Source: a virus. From it: 39,598 nucleotides of DNA. The stretch's first letter is position 1. Each line of letters begins with the position of its first letter. Location of the stretch: the IMG/VR virus record IMGVR_UViG_3300008952_000119, positions 1 to 39,598 of that record. One strand, written 5' to 3'. Of this stretch, positions 15,707 to 23,489 are shown piece after piece. The translations under genes were made by a program, and so were the position numbers. A model generated the notes under the pieces. The model saw only the letters and a list, made by a program, of their open reading frames with translations, did not search any database and had not been told where the DNA came from.

Positions 15707-16396
15707 TTATTCTATAAATCCAAAAAGTTGATGCAAGTATCTTCGCATTAAATCATCTTTTTCATCTGCAGTCTCGCATTCTGCAAACATATAATTGTAA
15801 GTCTGTTTCTCGCTTATAATGTTCTGGTTAACAGTGCCGGCCTCTTTGCGCATCCACCGTACTTGCTCTTTATAGTTGGTAGGGGTCTCAACCCCATATT
15901 GATCCGCGAGATCTAAGAGGACAAAATAACGGCGCTCCTCTAATGCTTTCAGCGCCTTCTTGAACGTCTGCATCTTATGCTCTCTCTCTTCGGGGCTTAA
16001 ATCTTTGGAAAGACGGTCAGGATGAAAATGCATAGCCAATTTTTTGAACACCCGAACAAATGCTTTATGCACTTCGGTTTCTCGTTCAAAATCTTCCACT
16101 TCCTCCATCATGTTCGCAAACTCTTCATTATCTTCTAGAAGCTCATCGTTCTGGCACAAACTTGTTTCACTACTAGACTCCTTGAAGGCGTTGCTGGGGT
16201 TGTCCAAACCGAGCCTTTCATAATGAGCAGCCGTCAAAGCCGCCAAGTCAATATTGTTGCGCTGGCAATACTCTTCATAGTATTGTTGGAATTCAGGGGC
16301 AGTCGTTTTAGTTATCTGGTGGGTCAAGTCAAGTTCCCCATATAGATAACGTAACTCGTTTACTATCTTTTGCCATCGAAGCCGAATTGTAGACAC
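15707..16396 (-). CDS. J-domain (DnaJ-like) protein
   Basis: The 229-aa protein carries a J-domain core in its second half: the helix HKAFVRVFKKLAMHF, the signature H125-P126-D127-R128, then a long helix (PEEREHKMQTFKKALKALEERRYFVLLDLADQYG). J domains stimulate the ATPase of Hsp70, so it probably recruits host DnaK. The N-terminal 100 residues are helical and acidic and have no Gly/Phe or zinc-finger region, so it is not a full DnaJ. A GTG at 16394-16396 with a GAGAGGAT site is the start. It precedes the dut operon promoter and follows the second clpP-like gene. Confidence 0.88.
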   Translation of the reverse strand: MSTIRLRWQKIVNELRYLYGELDLTHQITKTTAPEFQQYYEEYCQRNNIDLAALTAAHYERLGLDNPSNAFKESSSETSLCQNDELLEDNEEFANMMEEVEDFERETEVHKAFVRVFKKLAMHFHPDRLSKDLSPEEREHKMQTFKKALKALEERRYFVLLDLADQYGVETPTNYKEQVRWMRKEAGTVNQNIISEKQTYNYMFAECETADEKDDLMRRYLHQLFGFIE

Positions 16397-16408
16397 ATTT
16401 TATCCTCT

Positions 16409-17014
16409 CTACTTAAAATCAAACTTAACGCGAGCTTCGATCTTTAATGTAGGGATGTGTAGGTGGTTGGTGAGATTGTGCTTTAAGCACTCGTCACCTT
16501 CTAAAAACCAGTCGGCGTGGCCTTTTTCATGAATGATATCCAAAAAATAATCTTCGTGATGGCCACAGTTTTTGGCCATCATCTTATAAACTTTTTGATT
16601 TAATCTCTCGGTCTCTTCTGCGTCTGCTTTAATCTCTTCTACTTTTCCAATAGTCATGGAAGATACATCATGAATCATTAAAGTTGCGTCTGGGTCCATG
16701 TATCGCATTCCGTCTTTGCCGAAACTAAAAAGGATGGCGCCGCATGACATGGCCTTTCCTTGCACTATGGTGGCGACGGAAATGCGTGCATGAGTGATGT
16801 CGGAAATCATCGACATCAAACTATAGACTTGCCCTCCGTAGCTATCAATGATGATAGGCACTACGGGTTGGCCCGTATTGTGGGCTTTGCTCATTTTCTC
16901 TGAGAAGTCTTTGGCTGCAACCTCATCAAACTTTTTAACCCGAATGACAATAGGCAAATCATCAACAAATTCTTTGTCTTTTAACAAGGGGCTGAAGTTG
17001 GTGATGATGTTCAT
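16409..17014 (-). CDS. ClpP-like serine protease (paralogue 2, complete triad)
   Basis: This 201-aa ClpP-fold protein has the nucleophile S90 in GKAMSCGAILFSFG, H115 in TLMIHDVSSM, and D168 in HADWFLEGDEC, which aligns with the ClpP triad aspartate. The strand VPIIIDSYGGQVYSLMSMI carries the expected oxyanion glycines. It is diverged from paralogue 1 at 10119-10760, so the two are not a recent duplication. No Clp ATPase is encoded in the window. Possible roles are capsid maturation or redirecting host proteolysis. It lies 8 nt downstream of the DNA polymerase gene. Confidence 0.93.
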   Translation of the reverse strand: MNIITNFSPLLKDKEFVDDLPIVIRVKKFDEVAAKDFSEKMSKAHNTGQPVVPIIIDSYGGQVYSLMSMISDITHARISVATIVQGKAMSCGAILFSFGKDGMRYMDPDATLMIHDVSSMTIGKVEEIKADAEETERLNQKVYKMMAKNCGHHEDYFLDIIHEKGHADWFLEGDECLKHNLTNHLHIPTLKIEARVKFDFK

Positions 17015-17022
17015 ATTACTAA

Positions 17023-20000
17023 TTACCCCAGCAATCGAAAATTGTGCCGAATAGATCGAGTTGAAAAGCCCCAGTCGGGATCATATTCTAACCGAGACAT
17101 ATAGGGTCGATTAACAAAAATCGTATCCCTATCCGGTCGGACTCCCCAACAGCGAATGCGCGTCAGTTCATTATTACTATCAATTACTTCTATAATCCAA
17201 TAGAGTTTTCCATTCTTAGTTTTGCGTGGAACAATCTTTCTGGGGATAAACCAACACAATTGAATATGCGGATCAAATTCAGAGATGGGAGGCACGAGCT
17301 TGTCTTGTAGCTTCTCAATCGTCTCTGTATTGATAACAAGATTGATAGGAAAGATTCCGGTGAGATCTGTCTTAAATTGAATGATCTCTTCTTCAGTAAA
17401 GTCTCCTTCGGGCTTATATTTCTCCATGTTCTCGACCAACTTCTTCAAGGTCTTGGGTCGGTCCACCACACACGCTGACCAGAAATGCTTTCGGCCGGTA
17501 AAGCGATCATCCATGATGCCGTCCAAGGCACCACCACGACACAGCGCGTCCAGCGCCTTCTTGTTAAACTTGCTGTAGGAGACTCCCTCTCGAAATAACA
17601 AGTCTTCTGCGTTCTTAAAAGGTCGATGGTTTAGAATCTGTTCGATTGCGGCCATCCCGAGTCCCTTAATAGAAGTCAGCGGCTGAATAAGGGTCTTGCC
17701 ATCGGCACTAATCTCCCAGACGGTGCCTGACTTGTTGATATCCAATGGCTCAATTTGAAAGCCGTACTTCTTTGCGATGTTGATGGCTTTTTCTTTTCTG
17801 CTCTCGGGCTCTTTGTCCAAGAAGGCGGCCATCCACTCAGAAGGATAATAATTCCATAGCCACGCACACTGATAAGAGATAATACTATAGCTAACGGCAT
17901 GCGACTTGTTAAAGCCATAGCCGGAGAAATATTCAAACTTATCCCACAGCGCTTCGGCTGCATCCCGAGCGATCCCGTTGGAAACACACCCATCAACAAA
18001 TTTAACACGAAGCTTAGTCTTAATGCCGCCTTTGCCTGTACCTTTCTTGGTCAAAACCTTGCGGAGCATGTTGCCCTCGTCAAGAGTCAGCGCGCCTAGC
18101 TTGTGTGCCAGGAGTGCGATCTGCTCTTGGAAGATGAGAAAGCCAAATGTTTCTTCGGTAATTTCTCTCGCTTCTTCCGACAAATACGATACATATTGCG
18201 GATGGTTCTTTGCTTCTACATAGTCAGCATCGACTCCAGCCGAAAGGGGACCAGGACGGAAGATTGAAGTTACCGCTGAGATATCGATAAGGCTTGTCGG
18301 CTTGGCTCTGGTACAAAAGCCTTGGGCCCCCTGTTCAGTAAACTGGAAGACGCCGGCCCACTTGCCCTCATGAAAGACATTCTCATATACCTCTTGATCA
18401 TCAAAATCCAAGACATCTGGATGGATGTGTTCATTGTAAAATGTCAGTACATCTTCGAACGTAGGATTCTCGATGCCATGATGACGGCGCAAGATATGCT
18501 CAATGCACCCTTCCATCATCTTTAAGGTCGAGAGTCCCAATAGATCAAACTTAATGAAGCCCATGGGCTCCAAGTGACGCACGTTCTGTCCTTCGCTCCA
18601 TGGCGACTGGCGTACCCCTCCCGAATTAATGAGAGGCATATGACGATCTAGATCTTCTGCAATCACAACGCCGCCTGCATGACGGCTGCACGACCGCACC
18701 TGTCCGACCAGCCCTTCAACGCGGGCTTTGACTTCGGGGTAAGTCTGCAAAAACTTCTGGAGGGTGACCGAATACTCCATCACCTCTTCCCAGGTGGGTG
18801 CGTAGACGCCGGCTTTAATCCCGTGCTTCTTTTTAGCCTCTGGCGTAGCCTCTCGAATCATAACGCTTGTTACGTTATTGACCTCTGTAAAGGGGATACC
18901 ATAAAGCTTTGAGATGTCTTTGATGAGCGATCTCAATTGCAAGGTGTTCCAGTTAGAAATGGGAGCTACGCAATCTTCTCCCCACATCTCCACCAACTTC
19001 TCTTTGAGTTCCATACTATCGGATACATCATAATCGATATCCGGATAGTCGGTTGCGTCGGAGCGCAGAAAGCGTGAAAACAGCAAGCCGTACTTAATGG
19101 GGTCGACTTGAGTGATGCCCAGTGTATAGGCCACAAGAGAACCCGCGGCTGACCCTCGGCCCGGGCCAGCGAGCATTCCTTTGGTGGCTTCGTCAGCAAT
19201 AGCCTTCATGGTCAAGAAATACTTGGAAAACCCACGATCATCAATTACATCTAGTTCTCGCTTTAGTCTCGCCAAGTATTCTGGGTTTTCGTTAAGCCCT
19301 TTTTGGCGCAGGCCTTCGAGTGCATAGTTAACTAATGCTTGCGTGGCGGTTGTGCCGGCGGGCACCACAAAATCAGGGAGACGCACCGTGGTATCGGGAA
19401 AAAAGCTTTCGATGCGTTGGTGTGCGATGTGATAGGTTTCGGTAATGCTGTTCATCACCAATTCGTCATCATAATCAAAACCAGCAGTTTCGCAGTAATT
19501 CTGATAACTCTCCCACATTTGGTCGCCGTTCTTGGGATACAATTCGTATCCTATCTCCTCTACACCCTCGGGAAATTCTGCACCCTCACCCCAGGATGGA
19601 GTTCCTTTTCCAAGCCATCCTAGGCGTTTGTATAGCTCTCTATCCTTCCATGCGGTCTGGTTCGGGTAGTGACTGTCGGCTGTGGAAATCAGCTTCATAT
19701 TAAACTCTTCAGAAATTTGAATAATGAGCTGGTTAAGTTCGTGTTGCTCTTTAATGTTGTTCCACTGTAGCTCGCCATACCAGCGATCTCCAAAGACTGC
19801 TTGCATGCGACGTGTTGTCTCCCGCATATCATCGAGGGCCGCTTCACGATCAACACCGGTGCGGTTGCCTTCTTCGTCGTAAGTACCGTTCTCCCAGTAG
19901 TTCCCAGCATAGACTCCGCCTAGACAGGCGGATGCAGCGATGACTCCTTCGCCATACTTCTCAAGCAGTGCATAGTCCATGCGAGGATAGCGATAGAAAT

Positions 20001-20463
20001 TCTCACTTTGATAACTCTCCGAAACGAGTTTGAAAAGGTTGTTCAGCCCTGTTTGGTTTTGTGCCAACAGAATAAGGTGTCGGCGCCGGCGCAGAAGGCC
20101 TTGTACCTTCTTGCTGTCTGTTTCGTCTTCGACAGTGGCGCCTGAAGCGGCGTCCTTCTTGGCGCTGCGGGCGCGCTTCTTGTCTGCCATGGCTCTTTCA
20201 TATTCCTCTCGCCACTCCTCAATGGAAGGAATAAAGTAGGCCTCGACGCCGAAAATCGGTTTAAAGTCCTTCCCCTCTGCCTGCATCTTCTTGGCGTGCA
20301 GAACCTGTCCCGCTAGTCCGTTCATGTTTCCATGGTCGGTGAGCGCTAACGCATCGCTCCCGTTCTCAAAAGCAAAGTCCATATGCGCATCGGGATACCC
20401 GATTGCATCAAAAATGGATCCTGCTACACTGTGGGCGTGTAGCCCTACGAATTTAATCGTCAT
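17023..20463 (-). CDS. dnaE: DNA polymerase III alpha subunit (family C, DnaE-type)
   Basis: At 1146 aa this is a full-length replicative family C polymerase. The N-terminal PHP domain keeps metal-binding motifs (HAHS at 9-12, TDHGNMNG at 42-49, GVEAYF at 72-77, DSHY at 263-266) and contains a basic insertion at about 88-127. The palm begins with AGPGRGSAAGS (432-442), and PDIDYD (474-479) holds the catalytic aspartates. SRHAGGVVIAED, GVFQFTEQGAQGFC and FRPGPL follow. The C-terminal quarter has an OB-like segment. Intact PHP residues suggest possible built-in proofreading, since no epsilon subunit is seen. It has its own promoter inside the end of the upstream gene. A family A polymerase is also present at 32331-33515. 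Confidence 0.97.
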   Translation of the reverse strand: MTIKFVGLHAHSVAGSIFDAIGYPDAHMDFAFENGSDALALTDHGNMNGLAGQVLHAKKMQAEGKDFKPIFGVEAYFIPSIEEWREEYERAMADKKRARSAKKDAASGATVEDETDSKKVQGLLRRRRHLILLAQNQTGLNNLFKLVSESYQSENFYRYPRMDYALLEKYGEGVIAASACLGGVYAGNYWENGTYDEEGNRTGVDREAALDDMRETTRRMQAVFGDRWYGELQWNNIKEQHELNQLIIQISEEFNMKLISTADSHYPNQTAWKDRELYKRLGWLGKGTPSWGEGAEFPEGVEEIGYELYPKNGDQMWESYQNYCETAGFDYDDELVMNSITETYHIAHQRIESFFPDTTVRLPDFVVPAGTTATQALVNYALEGLRQKGLNENPEYLARLKRELDVIDDRGFSKYFLTMKAIADEATKGMLAGPGRGSAAGSLVAYTLGITQVDPIKYGLLFSRFLRSDATDYPDIDYDVSDSMELKEKLVEMWGEDCVAPISNWNTLQLRSLIKDISKLYGIPFTEVNNVTSVMIREATPEAKKKHGIKAGVYAPTWEEVMEYSVTLQKFLQTYPEVKARVEGLVGQVRSCSRHAGGVVIAEDLDRHMPLINSGGVRQSPWSEGQNVRHLEPMGFIKFDLLGLSTLKMMEGCIEHILRRHHGIENPTFEDVLTFYNEHIHPDVLDFDDQEVYENVFHEGKWAGVFQFTEQGAQGFCTRAKPTSLIDISAVTSIFRPGPLSAGVDADYVEAKNHPQYVSYLSEEAREITEETFGFLIFQEQIALLAHKLGALTLDEGNMLRKVLTKKGTGKGGIKTKLRVKFVDGCVSNGIARDAAEALWDKFEYFSGYGFNKSHAVSYSIISYQCAWLWNYYPSEWMAAFLDKEPESRKEKAINIAKKYGFQIEPLDINKSGTVWEISADGKTLIQPLTSIKGLGMAAIEQILNHRPFKNAEDLLFREGVSYSKFNKKALDALCRGGALDGIMDDRFTGRKHFWSACVVDRPKTLKKLVENMEKYKPEGDFTEEEIIQFKTDLTGIFPINLVINTETIEKLQDKLVPPISEFDPHIQLCWFIPRKIVPRKTKNGKLYWIIEVIDSNNELTRIRCWGVRPDRDTIFVNRPYMSRLEYDPDWGFSTRSIRHNFRLLG

Positions 20464-21355
20464 CTAATTCTCCCTCTCTATATGGTAATTTAACATGTTT
20501 ATGGGCCTTTGTCAAGCTATTTGATGGTTTTTGTATAAAGTTTTCAGAACCCATAAATAGTTGATATTGTTGCCATTTTGAGATATCATAGTACCAATCA
20601 AGCTCCTCTCTGTGGGCCCCTTGATCACCCACTTTCGCAAAGATGGTATCAAAAGCAAAGTGGCGTGCAGACCACCTTTCTAAAAGTGGCAATTTTTTTT
20701 GTGGATATTTTTCATCAGGACCGGGGTTTATATATTCGCGGGTAGTAGTTTGATTGACATGTCGTCGACAATGAATATAGTCGTCACCGAACATGGTGAA
20801 AGGAAGAGGAACATTATCTTTGACGGTTTTCCCTTCGTGGGTTAAAAAAAAGTTATTTTCAAAATCTGAAATTTTGCCGCGGAAATTTCTCAGCGAATAC
20901 ACATTATAGGCATTCATCGGAAATGTGACAAAATACTTATGCGGTATCACCCATTTAGATATCATGTTGGCCACTCTCCAGGCTGAATAGACGCCGTATA
21001 GCGCAGACCAGCCATATGAGTCTCGGCGGTCACGATCTTTGGGGTGGATAGGCACATAATATATAGGAATCTCTTTGCGATGTTCACTAGGGAAAACGCT
21101 ATGCTGACGATAAAAATACACGGGGTCATAGGTCCACTCCCCTACTACCTTTTTAATGATGGGCGCAAGGTCATCGTTAGCCACAATCCAAATGGTTTGA
21201 CATCCCGCTACTGCACACTCGAACACGGCTTTTTGTACAGCCGTGAAACCGGGGTCCACCGGCATCAAACAAGACGGTATCTGTAAATCAAAATCAGTTT
21301 GGAGGCCAGCGAGTGGGATGATACCTGCCAAGTGGATGTGTCTGCCATCACTCAT
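20453..21355 (-). CDS. Nucleotidyltransferase-like (GT-A fold) protein
   Basis: The first 75 residues look like a nucleotide-sugar pyrophosphorylase fold: strand HLAGIIPLAG, then IPSCLMP (cf. the P-K-x-L-x-P of the family), an alpha helix with AVQKAVFECAVAGC, and a strand TIWIVANDD. The G-x-G-T-R loop is replaced by AGLQTDF. The remaining 220 residues are aromatic-rich and include ITKY/FVTFPMNAYNVY-type strands and an HFAFDTIF helix. It overlaps the 304-aa gene upstream by ATGA. Substrate unknown; modification of a surface glycan or of the virion is possible. Moderate confidence. Confidence 0.6.
   Translation of the reverse strand: MSDGRHIHLAGIIPLAGLQTDFDLQIPSCLMPVDPGFTAVQKAVFECAVAGCQTIWIVANDDLAPIIKKVVGEWTYDPVYFYRQHSVFPSEHRKEIPIYYVPIHPKDRDRRDSYGWSALYGVYSAWRVANMISKWVIPHKYFVTFPMNAYNVYSLRNFRGKISDFENNFFLTHEGKTVKDNVPLPFTMFGDDYIHCRRHVNQTTTREYINPGPDEKYPQKKLPLLERWSARHFAFDTIFAKVGDQGAHREELDWYYDISKWQQYQLFMGSENFIQKPSNSLTKAHKHVKLPYREGELDDD
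20487..20515 (-). promoter_or_regulatory. Sigma70 promoter of the DNA polymerase III alpha gene
   Basis: TTGACA (20510-20515), a 17-nt spacer and TAAATT (20487-20492) preceded by GT. It is embedded in the last codons of the nucleotidyltransferase-like gene. The -10 is weaker than in the other promoters. Confidence 0.75.
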
Positions 21356-22233
21356 AAGTTATCTAAAAATCTATTGTATCCCAAGCAAGCTGACGGTAAA
21401 GTCTGGAGTAAATCTTCTTCATCAATCTCCGGCACCTCGACCGCTTCGACTGATGGCTGTGGGCGTGCCAGTTGCGGGCTTCTCTCGCGGCCAATGATAG
21501 TCGTTCTAAATTTGTAATATTTGGGGGTACCCGTGGGCGAGTAGCCATTAAACAGTCCTTTCATTCCTCGGCTCTCCATCTCAGCCAGCATTTTAAAGCG
21601 TGCCATCGTTTGACTATGGTCAAATTCTAAAAGTTCGGCTTCAGTGAGATGGGAGACTACACAAGCATCCTTGACCAGAGAATTCCCGTCAATGCGATCT
21701 GTAGGATAAAACCAGATGTGTTTGACAAAATCATCGGGTGTTTCAATGAAATCGATTTCATGCTTGCCTCCGCGATTGAACGCTATCCAATCATAACATA
21801 TGTATAGGGGGTTGGCAACTCTTTTTTGCTTTACCAATCCTGTGCAATGGGGGTCACCAAAATAAAACGCCTTTTCAAATTTGATCTCGGCTATTTTTGA
21901 GTATTCATTAGAGCAGACTAAGGTTTCTCCGTTGTATCGCAAACTCTCGCAGAGGGTACTCAGAGGGGCGCGGCCGGCGAGTGCTGTAAGAAATAATAAC
22001 CTCTCCCACACTAACATTTTGGGAGCTGCAACGTTAATGTTTCCGTTGTGAGTGGTGAGACGGCGTGCGCTGTTATCCAAATGAATACAGGACATATCTA
22101 AGTCGGGGTTCAGATAATCAAACCGAAAGGGCGGCTCGGGATCGGTAAAAAAAATGGGGAGTTTATTATGGAAGGCGTATAAAACTGCCGTTAGAGTACT
22201 CCCGATTACTATCTCTTCATACTCATGAATCAT
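21352..22233 (-). CDS. Hypothetical protein with Rossmann-like N-terminus, about 293 aa
   Basis: After the ATG at 22231-22233 the protein begins MIHEYEEIVIGSTLTAVLYAF, a strand-turn-helix resembling the dinucleotide-binding start of FAD or NAD enzymes (G-x-x-x-x-A). It continues with FFTDPEPPF, where an acidic residue could bind ribose. The C-terminal part has no known motif. A GTG at 22264-22266 with an AGGAGG close by would add 11 residues, but that site is made of Glu codons of the overlapping amidase gene, so I prefer the ATG. The gene is paired with the nucleotidyltransferase-like gene by an ATGA overlap, which suggests a joint function. The assignment is weak. Confidence 0.65.
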   Translation of the reverse strand: MIHEYEEIVIGSTLTAVLYAFHNKLPIFFTDPEPPFRFDYLNPDLDMSCIHLDNSARRLTTHNGNINVAAPKMLVWERLLFLTALAGRAPLSTLCESLRYNGETLVCSNEYSKIAEIKFEKAFYFGDPHCTGLVKQKRVANPLYICYDWIAFNRGGKHEIDFIETPDDFVKHIWFYPTDRIDGNSLVKDACVVSHLTEAELLEFDHSQTMARFKMLAEMESRGMKGLFNGYSPTGTPKYYKFRTTIIGRERSPQLARPQPSVEAVEVPEIDEEDLLQTLPSACLGYNRFLDNL

Positions 22234-23179
22234 CTGCGCAGACTTCGCTCGCGCTACTGTATCCACTAGCCTCCTCTTCTTCTACTTCTTCTAGAAGCGC
22301 TTTAATGTCTAGTCCCGCGCAGTCTTTCTTGGTTTTGGACACATGATAGTGACTGGCAAAGCCTTTGAAATCTCCGTACTTCACATGCTGGGCATAGTTG
22401 TTGTCGGTATTACCAAATTGATTGAGGGGGGCCGCATAGGGAATGTCTAAGCCATTATGAATAGCTTTCCACAATTGTTTGAGCGCTCGGATTTGTACCG
22501 GATAGAACCCCAAAAAAGATTCGAGTTCCTGGCTTTGGCACCGTACCCCTTCTAAGATGGGCCTCTCTCCATGACCGTTTCTTACATACCACTCTTGATA
22601 TTTAGGATAATATGCATTTGAAATTTCCACTCCCACCGAAGCACGATTTGCGCGCTCGCTGCCTGCGTGCCAGCAGCCATGCTGCATATCAATGGTTTGG
22701 TAGATTGTTCCATCATTATCGATGAGAAAGTGCACCGAAATACCGCGATTGTTTAAAACTTTTTGACAGGAGGCGGAACTGAGGCACACGTCCCAGTGAT
22801 TTACAAAGTAGCGAATGGCGCGTGCTGGCCGGCCGCTGTAATCATAGTGTGTTCCTGGATTTGCTTTAAGGCCACCGCTCTCCGACCAAAGCACTACCTT
22901 GTCCCACTCAATAGGAATAAAGTTGCCATTAAAAACGATATAATTGGAATAAGTAGGGGTGTCGGGCTTGTGTTCATCAATGTCTACTTGACGCTCGGTC
23001 CAAATGCGACGAAAAGTCATGGGCCCTACGAGACCATCGGGAGTAAGAGAATGATCACGTTGCCACTTCTTCACTGCTCTGATCAACTTATCATCATAAA
23101 ATTTCTCACCAAACCATGTTGGATCCCAGCCTAAATTAGCTGCAGACGATTCATTATAAAAGTTTTTATCGATTGGCAT
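22223..23179 (-). CDS. N-acetylmuramoyl-L-alanine amidase endolysin
   Basis: This 318-aa endolysin has an N-terminal peptidoglycan-binding domain (about residues 28-60, LIRAVKKWQRDHSLTPDGLVGPMTFRRIW) and a C-terminal amidase_2 domain. Zinc ligands are H128 in FVNHWD, H279 in HYHVSK and C287, at the spacing known from T7 lysozyme. CWHAGS (169-174) and GVEI (183-186) complete the active site. It cleaves the MurNAc-L-Ala bond at lysis. There is no signal peptide, so it needs a holin for release; none is certain in the window. The acidic tail (LLEEVEEEEASG) is unusual. Confidence 0.93.
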   Translation of the reverse strand: MPIDKNFYNESSAANLGWDPTWFGEKFYDDKLIRAVKKWQRDHSLTPDGLVGPMTFRRIWTERQVDIDEHKPDTPTYSNYIVFNGNFIPIEWDKVVLWSESGGLKANPGTHYDYSGRPARAIRYFVNHWDVCLSSASCQKVLNNRGISVHFLIDNDGTIYQTIDMQHGCWHAGSERANRASVGVEISNAYYPKYQEWYVRNGHGERPILEGVRCQSQELESFLGFYPVQIRALKQLWKAIHNGLDIPYAAPLNQFGNTDNNYAQHVKYGDFKGFASHYHVSKTKKDCAGLDIKALLEEVEEEEASGYSSASEVCADDS

Positions 23180-23194
23180 CCCATTCCGACCTCG

Positions 23195-23479
23195 CTATTC
23201 TTTCCCGACAATTCCTATAATATAATTATCTAACACAACATTAATCGTCTGGTTTTTAATATTAATTTCCTCAACCATTGTTTTATCTACTACGATTTGG
23301 CTCCCCACTTCTAGATTTTCCTTGAAGCGTACATCGCTAGCCCAACTAATAATTTCCGCTGTAATATAACGCTCTTCTTTGGGCTTAAAGTCGGCCGGCA
23401 ACATGATACCACTTTCAGTCATGTTCTCGGGGGGTGCGGGGAGTCGAATGGAAACATATCGATTCACTGGGTTAAACAA
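23195..23479 (-). CDS. GroES-like co-chaperonin, TTG start
   Basis: This 94-aa protein has the GroES strand order: NPVNRYVSIRL (first strand), a mobile-loop-like region at about 17-36 containing a hydrophobic G-I-M-L tripeptide (cf. I-V-L in GroES), then ITAEIISWA, LEVGSQIVVDK and DNYIIGIVGKE at the end. It would cap a GroEL ring, like T4 gp31. The start is TTG at 23477-23479 with a near-perfect ribosome-binding site (AGGAGGTGAT) 6 nt upstream, overlapping the stop of the reductase gene. A consensus promoter inside the reductase gene could drive it. Similarity is structural rather than close, so confidence is good but not complete. Confidence 0.85.
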   Translation of the reverse strand: MFNPVNRYVSIRLPAPPENMTESGIMLPADFKPKEERYITAEIISWASDVRFKENLEVGSQIVVDKTMVEEINIKNQTINVVLDNYIIGIVGKE

Positions 23480-23489
23480 ATATCACCTC

